Assembly: GCA_023382715.1 (NCBI GenBank)
Contig: JAHDWP010000013.1
Coordinates: 1-64,000 of the forward strand
Source of the DNA: Anaerolineae bacterium
Lineage (GTDB): Bacteria; Chloroflexota; Anaerolineae; Aggregatilineales; Aggregatilineaceae
Direction: 5' to 3'
Length of the DNA: 64,000 bases
The notes below the pieces were generated by a model. The model did no database searches. It was not told the DNA's origin and was given only the letters and a program-made list of their open reading frames with translations. Within the stretch, counting starts at the first letter, position 1, and each line of letters starts with the position of its first letter. Shown in pieces: positions 1 through 12,256 of this stretch. The position numbers were made by a program, and so were the translations under genes.

Positions 1-60
1 GGGGGCGGCGAGGCGCGTCAGCGCCGAGCGGGGGTGAGGTCAGCCAGGGCGCAGCTCTGC
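1..60. repeat. Dispersed GC-rich repeat, family 1 (cut by window edge)
   Basis: The stretch carries the core GGCGCGTCAGCGCC followed by GGGGGTGAGGTCAG. The same core, in either orientation, recurs near 20407, 20735, 42593 and 48187, always between genes. It is not coding in any convincing frame. The left end of this copy is outside the window. Confidence 0.6.
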
Positions 61-141
61 CGCGCCCCGACCGCCTGACAGGTTTCGCGCTTCGCCCGGC
101 GCACCGACCAAAATCACTCCCAACTGGTGACACTTGGGGGG

Positions 142-170
142 TTGTTTTTTCGGGGGCAGATCAGTACGAT
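142..170 (+). promoter_or_regulatory. Probable sigma-70-type promoter of the glutamate dehydrogenase gene
   Basis: TTGTTT at 142-147 and TACGAT at 165-170 are separated by 17 bases. Transcription would begin near 177, leaving a leader of about 55 bases before the ATG at 231. A GAGGAG Shine-Dalgarno-like run lies about 13 bases upstream of that ATG. Confidence 0.5.
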
Positions 171-230
171 GAAAGTACACAGCGCATTGCGCGCCATTCA
201 GGAACCTTATGAGGAGAAAGCAAAACCGTT

Positions 231-1525
<1,295 letters not shown>

Positions 1526-1529
<4 letters not shown>

Positions 1530-1706
1530 AGGCTGTTATGAACTTTGGCAGGCGGGCAGCTCCTGTGCTTGCCCCCCATCCTCGGTCCTTCCCCCGCACG
1601 GGGGGAAGGAAGAAGCCCGCCCTGGCCCCTTCCCTCCGCTTGCGTGGGGGAAGGGATCGGGGGATGGGGGGATGTCCACCCGGCAGAAGTGCATAACACG
1701 CTCTAG
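1526..1706. repeat. MITE-like element with CTAG ends, copy A
   Basis: This non-coding element starts with CTAGAGGCTGTTATGA and ends with the inverse-oriented GCATAACACGCTCTAG. Its interior is a GC-rich palindrome built from CCTTCCCCC and GGGGGAAGG arms. A second copy lies at 33462-33593 with matching ends and a shorter interior. The left CTAG contains the TAG stop codon of the upstream glutamate dehydrogenase gene. No transposase is encoded, so it would need one in trans. Confidence 0.7.
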
Positions 1707-1756
1707 CGCGCCGGGAGCTTCGACATTCGAGGCAGGTGATCTATGCAGATGGCATA

Positions 1757-1907
1757 CAGGGGCGTATGGCCATACGCCCCTGTGCGCCTCACCCCCTCAA
1801 GTTTCCCTCTCCAGCCGAGCGAGAGAGGGGGACTTGATTCGCTGGGCACTGCGCTTCAGGGGGAGGGGCCTGCTGTATGCAGGGGCGCAGCGCCCTACGC
1901 CCCTGCA
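1757..1907. repeat. Palindromic repeats, family 3 (GGGGCGTA type)
   Basis: Positions 1757-1782 form a perfect 26-base palindrome with arms CAGGGGCGTATGG and CCATACGCCCCTG. A second, related palindrome lies at 1878-1907. Between them is a CCCTCTCC/GAGAGAGGGG segment of the family-1 type. Related copies occur near 34860, 41300, 45758 and 61101. Together with the MITE copy these repeats fill the 520-base gap between gdhA and dnaG. Confidence 0.6.
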
Positions 1908-1977
1908 CGAACTCCCCCTCGCTGGGTGTCAAGCGAGTCGCTGACAACCTTTGCACCCACTCTCCGCCCCAGGGCGT

Positions 1978-2007
1978 TTGCCCGAATGTTCTGCCGCGCT
2001 ATATAAT
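1978..2007 (+). promoter_or_regulatory. Promoter of the dnaG-rpoD operon
   Basis: TTGCCC at 1978-1983 and a perfect TATAAT at 2002-2007 are spaced by 18 bases. The start codon of dnaG at 2050 lies about 36 bases beyond the expected start of transcription. Confidence 0.65.
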
Positions 2008-2049
2008 CCGCAACACCTTCAGGCGGGATCAGCGGACCCCAAACCCGAC

Positions 2050-4077
2050 ATGTCTGTTGCTGACGACGTGAAAGCACGTCTCGACATCCTCGATGTCGTC
2101 TCCGGCTACGTCAGTCTCCAAAAGGCGGGGCGCAACTTCAAGGCGCTGTGCCCTTTTCACCAGGAGAAGACGCCGTCGTTTGTCGTGTTCCCCGACACGC
2201 AGACGTGGCGCTGCTTCGGCGCGTGCGGCGAAGGCGGCGATGTCTTCAGCTTCGTCATGAAGGCAGAGGGCTGGGACTTCGGCGAGGCGCTGCGCGCCCT
2301 GGCCGAGCGCGCCGGCGTCGAGCTGAAGCCGCTCACGTCCGCCCAGCAGCAGCAGGCCAGCGAGAACGAGCGCCTGCAAGGGCTGCTCGAAGAGGCAGCG
2401 CGCTTCTTTCACGAGCAGCTTCTCAGCGCGCCCACCGCCCAGGGCGCGCGCGATTACGTGGCCGGGCGCGGGCTGCGCCCGGAGACGGTCACCGCCTTCC
2501 AGCTTGGCTACGCGCCGGACGACTGGCGCCAGGCTCTCCAACATCTGCAATTGCTCGGCTACACCCAGGATGAGGTTGTGGAGGCCGGCGTCGCCATCCG
2601 CAACGAGCAGGGCAACGTCTACGACCGCTTCCGCCAGCGGCTGGTCATCCCCATCCGCGACGGGCGCGGGCGCACCGCCGGCTTTGGGGCGCGGGGGCTG
2701 GAGAAAGACGCCGTGCCCAAGTATCTCAACTCGCCGCAAGGCCCGCTCTTCGACAAGGGCCGCCTGCTCTATGGGCTGGATGTGGCCCGCCGCGCCATCC
2801 GCGAGACGGAGACGGCGGTCATCGTCGAGGGGTACATGGACGTGCTGCAGGCGCACCAGGCGGGCTTCAGCAACGTCGTGGCCCAGATGGGCACGGCGCT
2901 CACCGAAGACCAACTGCGCCAGCTCAACCGCTACGCCCGCCGCCTGATCCTGGCCCTCGATGCGGACGCCGCCGGCATCAACGCGACCATGCGCGGGCTG
3001 AATGTCGCCCGCGAGGCGCTCGATGGCGAGCGGGTCGTGACTTTTGATCCGCGTGGGATGATGCGTTACACTGGCTTGCTGGAGTTGGATATTCGCGTGG
3101 TCAGCCTGCCAGAAGGCAGCGACCCCGACGATCTGATCCGGCGTGATCCGGCGGCGTGGGAAGCGCTGCTGGTCAGCGCCGTCCCGGTGGCGGACCATGT
3201 GATTCAGCAAGGCACCGCCCACCTGACCGCTCAGTCGTCGCCGCAGGAGCGTGAGCAGGCGGCGCGCACGCTGTTGCCCCTGCTGACCGCGACCGAGAGC
3301 GACATCCAGCGCAGCGGCAATATTCAGGCGCTGGCCCGGCGAGTGCGCATTGACGAGCGCGTGCTCATCCAATGGTCGCAGCGGCGCCAGGCGGCGCGCG
3401 CGCGGGCGCTGCCCTCGCTGCGCGAACAGCGCAAGCTGGCCGAGCGACTGGCTTCGGCCACTCCGCCCGCCGGCTCGCCGGGGCAGTCCGCGCTGCGCGA
3501 GGGGTTCTGCCTGCGGCTGCTGCTCGAACAGCCAGAGCGCCTGTATGCGGCCAACCGACTGCTGCGTGAGCTACAAGGCGATCAGGCGCTGCTGGCCGAC
3601 GTGCTGGCCCCCCTGAAAGCGGAAGATTTCACCCGCCCTGACTATCAGGCGATCTTCCAGGTGTTGGCGCGCGCGCTCGGCCAGCACGAGGCAGAGCCTA
3701 TCGAGTATTTCTACGCGCACCTGTCGCCGGAGCTGCGCGCTGTTGTGGACGATTTGCGCGTGACTTCCCTGGAGGAGTTCGAGCAGGCGTTGCCCAGGGC
3801 GCTGGCGACCGAGTTACGCTCGATCATGCGCGAGCAGGCGCGGCTCAATGCCCTGCCCGAACCCGATACGCGCGTCTGGCTGCAAGAAGTCCTGGCGCTG
3901 CGCCAGCGCCTGTTGGAGCGGCAGCGCAACGAGTTGTATTTCATCCAGCAGGATGCCCAGGCGCTCAGCGGTGACCTGACCGGTGCTGGGTACCATGAGG
4001 CCCTGCAAGCCAACAACCGCGCCATGCAGATCATCGCCAGGACGCTGCGCGAGGTCAACGGCCTGCGCGGGCCATAG
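2050..4077 (+). CDS. dnaG: DNA primase
   Basis: This enzyme makes RNA primers at the replication fork. The 675-residue protein opens with a CHC2-type zinc finger using C34, H37, C55 and C59. The second cysteine pair is spaced CFGAC rather than the more common CFGC. The TOPRIM core follows, with the EGYMD glutamate at residue 260 and DADAAG at residues 304-309. The C-terminal third is helical, as expected for the helicase-binding domain. An upstream in-frame start at 1951 is rejected because the TATAAT promoter lies downstream of it and the family begins near MSVADDVKA. The rpoD gene starts 46 bases after the stop, giving the dnaG-rpoD order typical of the macromolecular-synthesis operon. Confidence 0.96.
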   Translation: MSVADDVKARLDILDVVSGYVSLQKAGRNFKALCPFHQEKTPSFVVFPDTQTWRCFGACGEGGDVFSFVMKAEGWDFGEALRALAERAGVELKPLTSAQQQQASENERLQGLLEEAARFFHEQLLSAPTAQGARDYVAGRGLRPETVTAFQLGYAPDDWRQALQHLQLLGYTQDEVVEAGVAIRNEQGNVYDRFRQRLVIPIRDGRGRTAGFGARGLEKDAVPKYLNSPQGPLFDKGRLLYGLDVARRAIRETETAVIVEGYMDVLQAHQAGFSNVVAQMGTALTEDQLRQLNRYARRLILALDADAAGINATMRGLNVAREALDGERVVTFDPRGMMRYTGLLELDIRVVSLPEGSDPDDLIRRDPAAWEALLVSAVPVADHVIQQGTAHLTAQSSPQEREQAARTLLPLLTATESDIQRSGNIQALARRVRIDERVLIQWSQRRQAARARALPSLREQRKLAERLASATPPAGSPGQSALREGFCLRLLLEQPERLYAANRLLRELQGDQALLADVLAPLKAEDFTRPDYQAIFQVLARALGQHEAEPIEYFYAHLSPELRAVVDDLRVTSLEEFEQALPRALATELRSIMREQARLNALPEPDTRVWLQEVLALRQRLLERQRNELYFIQQDAQALSGDLTGAGYHEALQANNRAMQIIARTLREVNGLRGP

Positions 4078-4123
4078 CTCGCCAGGCCGGCAAGGACGCG
4101 CTCACGGAAGATGCCCGGAGATC

Positions 4124-5830
<1,707 letters not shown>

Positions 5831-5849
5831 GCCGCCCGGCTCTTTGGCC

Positions 5850-6821
5850 ATGACTATTTCCACGCGCCCCACCTATTGCCCGCAGTGCGGCGAGCCGTTG
5901 GCGCTGCGCACGGTTGGCTCGCGTGAGCGGCTCACCTGCGCGGCGTGCGGCTACGTTCATTACCGCAACCCTGTGCCCGGCGTGGGCATCCTCATCGAGC
6001 TGGAAGACGGCATCGTGCTGATCAAGCGCGGCGGGCACGTCAAGCCGGGGCTGTGGGCGCTGCCGTCCGGCTACATCGAGGCGGACGAGAGCGTGGAGGA
6101 GGCGGCTGTCCGCGAGGCGCGCGAAGAGACCGGCCTGGAAGTGCAGCTCGAAGACCTGGTGGGCATCTACTCGTTCCCCGAAGGCCCGCCCACCAGCGGC
6201 ATCATCGTCTTCTACCGGGCGCGACCGGTCGGCGGGGCGCTGCACGCCGGCGACGACGCGCAAGACGTGCGCGTCTTCGCGCCGGACGACGTGCCAGAGC
6301 TGCCCTTCCGCACGCACCGCCAGGCCATCCAGCGCTGGCTGGCCCTTCGCCAGCGCGCGCGCTACACGTCCGAAGAGCGGGCGGGCGGCTTTCACATCCG
6401 CGAAGCAGAGCCAGGCGATGCCGACGCCGTGCTCGACCTGCTGCGCCTGGTGGACGCCAACGCCAGCCTGACGCCGGGCGACTGGGACGCCACCCGCCAG
6501 CGTTTCGGCGAGCGGCAGACGATTAGCGTGTTCGTCGCCCAGGCGAATGGCGCGCCCGGCCAGGTGATCGGTTTCGTGGCCATGTCGCTGGTGCAGACAT
6601 TGACCGGCGGGCGCGGCTGGATTGACGACATGGCCGTTGCCCTCGACTTTCGCGGCGAAGGCGTCGGCGCGGCTCTGCTCGAAGCGGCCCTGCGCCACGC
6701 CAATCGCCTGGCGCTGACTCACCTCTACGTGAACATCGCACGTGGGAGTCCGGCGACGCGCGCCTTCTACCAGGCCGCCGGCTTCCAGGAGAGCGCGATC
6801 ACCTACCTGCGCATTCGCTGA
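5850..6821 (+). CDS. Nudix hydrolase fused to a GNAT acetyltransferase
   Basis: Three modules are visible in 323 residues. A zinc ribbon uses C10, C13, C30 and C33, as in NudC-like and ADP-ribose-pyrophosphatase-like Nudix proteins. A Nudix domain carries the box near residues 74-96 (G-x5-E-x7-REEXEE type, seen as EEAAVREAREETGLE). A C-terminal GNAT fold starts near residue 170 with the acetyl-CoA-binding segment DFRGEGVGAALLEAAL. The Nudix part should hydrolyse a nucleoside-diphosphate derivative and the GNAT part should acetylate an unknown amine. Neither substrate can be read from sequence. The ATG at 5850 lacks a good Shine-Dalgarno site, and a TTG two codons upstream is an alternative. 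The gene begins 19 bases after rpoD. Confidence 0.88.
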   Translation: MTISTRPTYCPQCGEPLALRTVGSRERLTCAACGYVHYRNPVPGVGILIELEDGIVLIKRGGHVKPGLWALPSGYIEADESVEEAAVREAREETGLEVQLEDLVGIYSFPEGPPTSGIIVFYRARPVGGALHAGDDAQDVRVFAPDDVPELPFRTHRQAIQRWLALRQRARYTSEERAGGFHIREAEPGDADAVLDLLRLVDANASLTPGDWDATRQRFGERQTISVFVAQANGAPGQVIGFVAMSLVQTLTGGRGWIDDMAVALDFRGEGVGAALLEAALRHANRLALTHLYVNIARGSPATRAFYQAAGFQESAITYLRIR

Positions 6822-6956
6822 GCGACGGCGAGGTTCTTCCCCGGCAGCCAACGCACCCGATCGGGTGGGGTGCGATAGGCGCGCCTGGGGGCTTGTGTTA
6901 GAATCAGCGCAGGCTCACCTTTTTCAAACCCCCTGAACGATGGAGAGGCCACACTC

Positions 6957-8771
6957 ATGGCGTATGCCGATCTGCGCGACTTCCTCGCGCGCCTGGAAGC
7001 AGAAGGCGAGCTGGTGCGCATCACCGCGCCGGTGAGCGCCCACCTGGAGATCACCGCGATCACCGACCGCATCAGCAAAGGCCCCGCCGCCCAGAACAAG
7101 GCGCTGCTCTTTGAGAACGTGGCGGGCAGCGCCATGCCCGTGCTGATCAACGCCTTCGGCTCGGCGCGGCGCATGGCCCTGGCCCTGGGCGCGGACGATC
7201 TCGAAGAGGTGCGCCACAGGCTGGGCAAGCTGATCGATCCGCGCCTGCCGCAGGGCATGGGGGCCATGATGAAGCGCGGGAGCGAGATGCTGGCCGCGCT
7301 GCGCAGCATTGGCCTGGGGCCGAGCCGCGTCCGCCGCGCCCCGTGCCAGGAAGTGGTCATCACCGAGAACCCGTCGCTCGACCTGCTGCCGATCCTCACC
7401 TGCTGGCCCGAAGACGGCGGCCCGTACATCACCCTGCCGCAGGTCATCACCCGCGACCCGGTCACGGGCGCGCGCAACGTGGGCATGTACCGCCTGCAGA
7501 AGTTCGACGAGCGCACGCTGGGCATGCACTGGCAGCGGCACAAGGGCGGCGCCGATCACGAGCGCGAGGCGCGCGCTCAGCAGCAGGAGCGCATCCCCTG
7601 CGCCATCGCCCTGGGCGGCGACCCGGCGCAGATGTGGTGCAGCTCGGCCCCGCTGCCGCCCGGCATTGACGAGTACCTGCTGGCGAGCTGGCTGCGCGGC
7701 AGACCGGTGCCCTTCGTCAGGTGCATCACCCAGGACATCGAGGCCCCGGCCAACGCCGAGATCGTCATCGAGGGGTATGTAGACCTGGGCGACCGTCGCA
7801 GCGAAGGGCCGTTCGGCGACCACACCGGTTTCTACACGCCGCCGGACTATTTCCCGGTCTTCCACGTCACGGCGATCACCCACAAGCGCGGCGCGATCTA
7901 CCCGACGACCGTCGTCGGCAAGCCGCCGATGGAAGACTACTGGATGGGCAAGGCGACCGAGCGGCTGTTCCTGCCGCTGTTGCAGCTTTTCCAGGGCGAG
8001 ATCACCGACTACGCCATGCCCGCCGAGGGCGTCTTCCACAACCTGATCATCGCCAGCCTGGCCCCGCGCTACCCCGGCCACGCCCAGAAGGTGATGTACG
8101 GCATCTGGTCTATCGGGCTGATGATGCTCAGCAAGGCGGCGATCATCGTGGACGCGGACGTGAACGTGCACGACCCGGCGGCGGTGACCGACGCGGTGCT
8201 GGCTCACGTGGACTGGCGGCGCGACATCACCCTGGTGGACGGGCCGGTAGACCAGCTCGATCACAGCGCCATCCAGGATTCCTACGGCGGCAAGATCGGC
8301 GTGGATGCCACGCGCAAGCCCGATCGCGCACCCTTCGCGCCCTCTGCGCCGCCGCCCGCCGACGCGCTGACCGCCCTGCTGGGCGACCGCTGGCACAGCC
8401 CGCGTCCGGGCCTGCTGCTGATCGGCGCCGACAAGGCGGAGCGCCCCGTGCGCGAGACGTTCGAGGCGATCTGGGCGGTTGCGCCGGCGGTGAGCATCGT
8501 CGCGCTGGATTCGCCGGTGGACGTGCGCCGCCTGCCGGAGGTGGCCTGGCGCGCGCTGGGCAACGTGGACTGGCGGCGCGACATTGTGGTGCAGGGCGGG
8601 CCGGTGGATCACTTCGCCGGCGATGGCCCGCGCGGGCAGATCGGCGTGGACGCGACGAGCAAGGGGCCGCAAGACGGGCACCCGCGCGGCTGGCCGCAGG
8701 AGATCGCCATGAGCGAGGAGATCGCCCGGCTGGTGGATGAGAAGTGGGCGGATTACGGGATCGGGTCCTGA
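6957..8771 (+). CDS. UbiD-family decarboxylase (probably quinone biosynthesis)
   Basis: The 604-residue protein belongs to the UbiD family of prenylated-FMN-dependent decarboxylases. These remove a carboxylate from an aromatic or unsaturated acid and depend on a UbiX-type flavin prenyltransferase. Visible family segments are the N-terminal LRDFLARLEAEGELVRI, the central EGPFGDHTGFYTP and the C-terminal KIGVDATRK/QIGVDATSK repeats. The start has a strong GGAGAGG site. A UbiA-like prenyltransferase lies 228 bases downstream. In Chloroflexota lacking ubiquinone this pairing suggests menaquinone synthesis, perhaps the futalosine route (MqnL-like), but that is inference. The last 130 residues contain two similar VDWRRDI segments, suggesting an internal duplication. 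Confidence 0.88.
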   Translation: MAYADLRDFLARLEAEGELVRITAPVSAHLEITAITDRISKGPAAQNKALLFENVAGSAMPVLINAFGSARRMALALGADDLEEVRHRLGKLIDPRLPQGMGAMMKRGSEMLAALRSIGLGPSRVRRAPCQEVVITENPSLDLLPILTCWPEDGGPYITLPQVITRDPVTGARNVGMYRLQKFDERTLGMHWQRHKGGADHEREARAQQQERIPCAIALGGDPAQMWCSSAPLPPGIDEYLLASWLRGRPVPFVRCITQDIEAPANAEIVIEGYVDLGDRRSEGPFGDHTGFYTPPDYFPVFHVTAITHKRGAIYPTTVVGKPPMEDYWMGKATERLFLPLLQLFQGEITDYAMPAEGVFHNLIIASLAPRYPGHAQKVMYGIWSIGLMMLSKAAIIVDADVNVHDPAAVTDAVLAHVDWRRDITLVDGPVDQLDHSAIQDSYGGKIGVDATRKPDRAPFAPSAPPPADALTALLGDRWHSPRPGLLLIGADKAERPVRETFEAIWAVAPAVSIVALDSPVDVRRLPEVAWRALGNVDWRRDIVVQGGPVDHFAGDGPRGQIGVDATSKGPQDGHPRGWPQEIAMSEEIARLVDEKWADYGIGS

Positions 8772-8794
8772 GGCGAGAGGCGAGAGACCATGAG

Positions 8795-8935
8795 AAGTTG
8801 CTCCCCCCCCACCCCAAACCCCTCCCCCACAAGGAGGGAGGGGCCTGAAGTGCGCGCATTTCTCCCTTCCCCCCTCGTGGGGGAAGGGCCGGGGATGGGG
8901 GGCAAAAGCAGATACAGAATTTCTCAAGAGACCCG
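8795..8935. repeat. Dispersed G/C-tract palindromic repeat, family 2
   Basis: The block runs from GAGAAGTTGCTCCCCCC to a reverse-oriented GGGGATGGGGGGCAAAAG and CTTTCTCAAG-like end. It contains CCCTTCCCCCC and GGGGGAAGGG arms that could form a stem. Copies with the same arms occur near 11319, 16316, 23634, 33504, 42676, 45630, 48057 and 60207. It fills most of the gap between the UbiD and UbiA genes. Confidence 0.6.
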
Positions 8936-8999
8936 CATCGTCCCGGACGCCTGGCTGACAACTGACGACTGACAACTCCAAACTCAACGGCAGCGACTC

Positions 9000-9926
9000 A
9001 TGGGGTCTTCTACACAACGAGCGAAAGAATCGGCGCGGGCGCGCGGGCTGAAACCGGGCACGTTCGCCTACCGGCTGCGCGTATTCCTGAACCTGGTGCG
9101 CTTCGAGCACACCATCTTCGCCCTGCCCTTCGCCTACATCGGCATGGTGCTGGCTGCGGACGGGCTGCCCACGCTCTGGCAGTTCGTCTGGGTGACGGTG
9201 GCCATGGCCGCCGCGCGCACGCTGGCTTTCTCCGTCAATCGGCTGGCCGACCGCGCTTATGACGCGGTGAACCCGCGCACGCGCGACCGGCCCACCGTCA
9301 CCGGAGCCATTGAGGCGGGCACGGTGGCGCGCTACGCCGGGGTGTCGCTGGTTGTGCTGCTGGTCGCGGCGGCGCTGCTCGATCCGCTGGCGCTGGCGCT
9401 GGCCCCGGTCGCTGTGCTGTTTCTGGTCGGCTACAGCTTCACCAAGCGCTTCACCGTGCTGGCACACTGGGTGCTCGGCTTCACCGACGCGCTGGCGGTC
9501 GGCGGCGGCTGGATCGCCGTGCGCGGCTCGTTCTCCGCGCCGGAAGACCTGCCCGCCTGGCTGCTGATCGGCGCGGTGACCTTCTGGATCGCCGGCTTCG
9601 ACCTGATCTACGCCTGCCAGGATGTCGAGCACGACCGCAGCGAGGGGCTGCACGCCTGGCCCGCCCGTTTCGGCGTCGCCAGCGCGCTGCGGCTGTCGCG
9701 GCTGAATCATGCGGCGTTCCTGGGCTTCCTGGTCCTGGCCGGGCTGACCCTGGCGCTGGCCTGGCCGTACTACGCGGCGGCGCTGCTCACCGCGCTGCTG
9801 CTGGTTTACGAGCATCGCCTGGTCTCGCCGGACGATCTCAGCCGGGTGAACGTGGCCTTCTTCAACATGAACTCGTACATTGCGCTGACGCTGCTGGCCG
9901 GGGCGCTCGGCGCGGTGCTGGTGTAG
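9000..9926 (+). CDS. UbiA-family prenyltransferase
   Basis: This is a polytopic membrane enzyme of 308 residues that attaches a polyprenyl chain to an aromatic quinone precursor. The first aspartate motif reads [19 protein letters not shown] near residue 80. The second, near residue 206, is in the [18 protein letters not shown] segment. About eight hydrophobic helices are visible. The sequence is closest in pattern to 4-hydroxybenzoate-type and MqnP-type members. With the UbiD-like gene upstream it fits a menaquinone pathway. No strong Shine-Dalgarno site precedes the ATG. UbiX, the usual third partner, is not in the window. Confidence 0.88.
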   Translation: MGSSTQRAKESARARGLKPGTFAYRLRVFLNLVRFEHTIFALPFAYIGMVLAADGLPTLWQFVWVTVAMAAARTLAFSVNRLADRAYDAVNPRTRDRPTVTGAIEAGTVARYAGVSLVVLLVAAALLDPLALALAPVAVLFLVGYSFTKRFTVLAHWVLGFTDALAVGGGWIAVRGSFSAPEDLPAWLLIGAVTFWIAGFDLIYACQDVEHDRSEGLHAWPARFGVASALRLSRLNHAAFLGFLVLAGLTLALAWPYYAAALLTALLLVYEHRLVSPDDLSRVNVAFFNMNSYIALTLLAGALGAVLV

Positions 9927-10000
9927 TGGTTGGTTCTTGGTGAAAGCGGTTCGATAGAGGGAGTGGGCTTTACCAACAACTAACCACCAATAACCCCATC
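9927..10000. repeat. Low-complexity TTGGT/AACCA intergenic tract
   Basis: The segment starts with TGGTTGGTTCTTGGT and ends with ACCAACAACTAACCACCAA, so it can fold back on itself. Similar tracts lie at 16245-16275, 16378-16410, 21715-21800 and 31000-31065. No coding capacity is apparent. Confidence 0.5.
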
Positions 10001-10018
10001 CTTTGAAAGGGCGCAGCC

Positions 10019-11278
10019 ATGCCAGCAGAGCCGATCACCCTGCTCGAAGGCAAGCGGATCATCCTCGGCGTGACGGGCAGCATCGCCGTCTACAAGGCGA
10101 CAGACCTGGCCAGCAAGCTGGCGCAGGCCGGGGCGCTGGTGGATGTGATCATGACCGGGGCGGCGCAGCGCTTCGTCACGCCGCTCACTTTCCAGTCGGT
10201 CACCGGGCGTGCCGTCTACACGACGATGTGGGCCACCGCCGCCGATGCCCTGCCGACGCACATCGCTCACGTGGGACTGGGTGAGGGCGCCGATCTGCTG
10301 GTCATCGCGCCGATCACAGCGCAGACCATCGCCAGGCTGGCGCACGGCCTGGCCGACGATCTGCTGGCGGTGACGGCCCTGGCCGCGCGCTGCCCCCTGC
10401 TGATCGCCCCGGCGATGGACGGCGGCATGTACGCTCACCCCGCCACGCAGGACAACCTGGCGACGCTGCGCGCGCGCGGCGTGACGGTCATCGAGCCGGA
10501 CGAAGGGCGCTTCGCTTCCGGGCTGGTGGGCAGGGGTCGCCTGCCGGAGACGCCCGCCCTGCTCGGCCATATCCGACGGGCGCTAGGGCGGACTGGCCCG
10601 CTGGCCGGGCGGCGCGTCGTGGTGACCGCCGGCGGCACGCGCGAGCCGCTCGACCCGGTGCGCGTGCTGGCCAATCGCTCCAGCGGCAAGCAGGGCTACG
10701 CGCTGGCCCAGGCCGCGCTCGACGCCGGCGCGGATGTGACGCTGATCAGCACGATCGGCGAGCTGCCGGTTCCGGTTGGCGCGGCGCTGCTGCGCGTGGC
10801 GACCGCCGCGCAGATGCGCGAGGCCGTGCTGGGCGCAGTGGCGGGGGCGGATGCGCTGCTCATGGCGGCGGCGGTCGCCGATTACCGCCCGGCGCAGGTC
10901 GCCACGCAGAAGATCAAGAAGTCCGGCGACGCGGGCGAGGCGCTGACGCTGACCCTCGTCCGCACGGTGGACATCCTGGGGGACGTGCGCGCGGCGCGCC
11001 AGGCGAGCGGCTGGCCGCGTGTAGTGGTCGGTTTCGCCGCTGAGAGCGAAGACCTGCTGCGCAACGCCGAGGCCAAGCTGCGCGCCAAAGGGCTGGACCT
11101 GATCGCCGCCAACGACATCACTGCGCCCGACGCCGGCTTCGGCACGGACACCAACCGCGTCACTCTGCTCGACCGCGGCGGTGGACAGCAGGCGTTGGGG
11201 CTGCTGAGCAAGGCGCGCGTCGCCGAGGCGGTGATCGCGCGGGTGGCGGACTTGCTCGCCGGGCGAGACGAGAGCTAG
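10019..11278 (+). CDS. coaBC: Bifunctional phosphopantothenoylcysteine decarboxylase / phosphopantothenate-cysteine ligase
   Basis: The 419-residue protein performs two consecutive steps of coenzyme A synthesis in the cytoplasm. The N-terminal flavoprotein half (CoaC) has GVTGSIAVYKA, the catalytic histidine in AHVGLGEGADLLVIAP (H84) and the APAMDGGMY loop. Where Escherichia coli Dfp has a catalytic ACG, this protein reads ASG, just before GRGRLPE. The C-terminal ligase half (CoaB) shows VVTAGGTREPLDPVR, NRSSGKQG, AAAVADYRP and the KIKK lysines. An AAAGGG site precedes the ATG. The TAG stop lies in a CTAG followed by a repeat-like GGTCGGGGCGG. Confidence 0.95.
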   Translation: MPAEPITLLEGKRIILGVTGSIAVYKATDLASKLAQAGALVDVIMTGAAQRFVTPLTFQSVTGRAVYTTMWATAADALPTHIAHVGLGEGADLLVIAPITAQTIARLAHGLADDLLAVTALAARCPLLIAPAMDGGMYAHPATQDNLATLRARGVTVIEPDEGRFASGLVGRGRLPETPALLGHIRRALGRTGPLAGRRVVVTAGGTREPLDPVRVLANRSSGKQGYALAQAALDAGADVTLISTIGELPVPVGAALLRVATAAQMREAVLGAVAGADALLMAAAVADYRPAQVATQKIKKSGDAGEALTLTLVRTVDILGDVRAARQASGWPRVVVGFAAESEDLLRNAEAKLRAKGLDLIAANDITAPDAGFGTDTNRVTLLDRGGGQQALGLLSKARVAEAVIARVADLLAGRDES

Positions 11279-11318
11279 GGTCGGGGCGGAACCAGGCGCG
11301 TGGTTTGGTCTGGTCCAG

Positions 11319-11440
11319 CCCCCAGCCGCGGCCCTTCCCCCACGCGGGGGAAAGGGAGAAGAGCACCCTCGCTCAGCCCCTCTCTCCTTGGGGTGTACAG
11401 ACCGGAGACATGGTTGACAGGTGTTCGGGGATACGGTTGA
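11319..11440. repeat. Family-2 repeat plus possible insertion-sequence end relic
   Basis: Positions 11319-11385 contain the CCCTTCCCCCAC and GGGGGAAAGGG arms of the family-2 repeat. Downstream, 11405-11440 has two copies of GGTTGACA 21 bases apart, each next to ACATGG-like sequence. That pattern recalls the ends of IS481-type elements, but no transposase is present and the identification rests on memory of such ends. Confidence 0.4.
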
Positions 11441-11577
11441 CACATGGCGGCCAGTTCCCCGCTCCATATCAACCGAATCCGGCACACCAGCGCAACAGGC
11501 AGCAGTTGCCCGATCCGCCATTTTGCAGCACACTCCAGATTCGGAACAGGATCGAGTCCCGGCGGAGGAGGTGTGCT

Positions 11578-12198
11578 GTGGAGTTCAGCGACCATCACGA
11601 AGTCATCACCACGTTGAACGCGCTCATGCGCGAGCGGGAGAAGACGCTCGCCGCGCTGGATCACGCCCTCAGGGAATTCAGCACCCGCCTGTTCGCTGCC
11701 CTGGAGCGCGCTCTGGGCGAGCTGGCCGAGGCGGGCGTCCCTGGCGTGGGCAAGCACCGTCGCCTGGCCCACCCCAGCGGCGGGCGCGAAGGGTTTCAGA
11801 TGATGATCGAGGAGTGGAGCATCTTCTTCATCCCTCTGCCGGGCTTCGCGCGGCCCAACCCCCTCGACGAAGCGCGCATCCCCGCCGCTCAGTTCAAGGA
11901 CCCCTGCGCGCGCATCGCCGTCTTCCTCACCGACAACCCGCAGGCCAGGGCCTTCTACGACTTCCTCATCTTCCAGGATGGCGCCTGGTTCGCCTGGGGC
12001 TATGGCTGGCCCAAGCAGCAGTCGGACATCGAGAGCACCGATTTTGAGACGCTGGCGATGGACCTGATCTACAGCTTCGTCAAGGACATCTTCCGCACCT
12101 GGCACACGCGCGACGAGACGATGCTGGCCGCCGCCCTGGACGCCAAGCGGCGCTGCTTCGCCTTTGGGCTGCCCGGCGAAGAGATTCAGGGCCTGTGA
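11578..12198 (+). CDS. Hypothetical protein (206 residues)
   Basis: I do not recognise this family. The GTG at 11578 is chosen because a perfect GGAGGAGG sits six bases upstream. The longer open frame to 11305 runs through repeat sequence. The first 50 residues are helical and charged (LMREREKTLAALDHALREF), possibly a short coiled coil. The remainder is mixed alpha/beta with several aromatic residues (WFAWGYGWPKQQ) and no signal peptide or membrane segment, so a cytoplasmic location is likely. It sits between coaBC and a degraded regulator with no operon partner to suggest a role. Confidence 0.7.
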   Translation: MEFSDHHEVITTLNALMREREKTLAALDHALREFSTRLFAALERALGELAEAGVPGVGKHRRLAHPSGGREGFQMMIEEWSIFFIPLPGFARPNPLDEARIPAAQFKDPCARIAVFLTDNPQARAFYDFLIFQDGAWFAWGYGWPKQQSDIESTDFETLAMDLIYSFVKDIFRTWHTRDETMLAAALDAKRRCFAFGLPGEEIQGL

Positions 12199-12256
12199 TC
12201 GCCGCGCGTCCCTGGCCCTGGCTCTGGAACGTCGCTCTGACGCCGGGGCCGGGGCG

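Noticed and set aside
6924-9815. 963-residue minus-strand open frame across the UbiD and UbiA genes
   Set aside because: It runs antisense to two well-recognised genes, has no family motifs and spans their repeat-filled gap. It reflects high GC at third positions.
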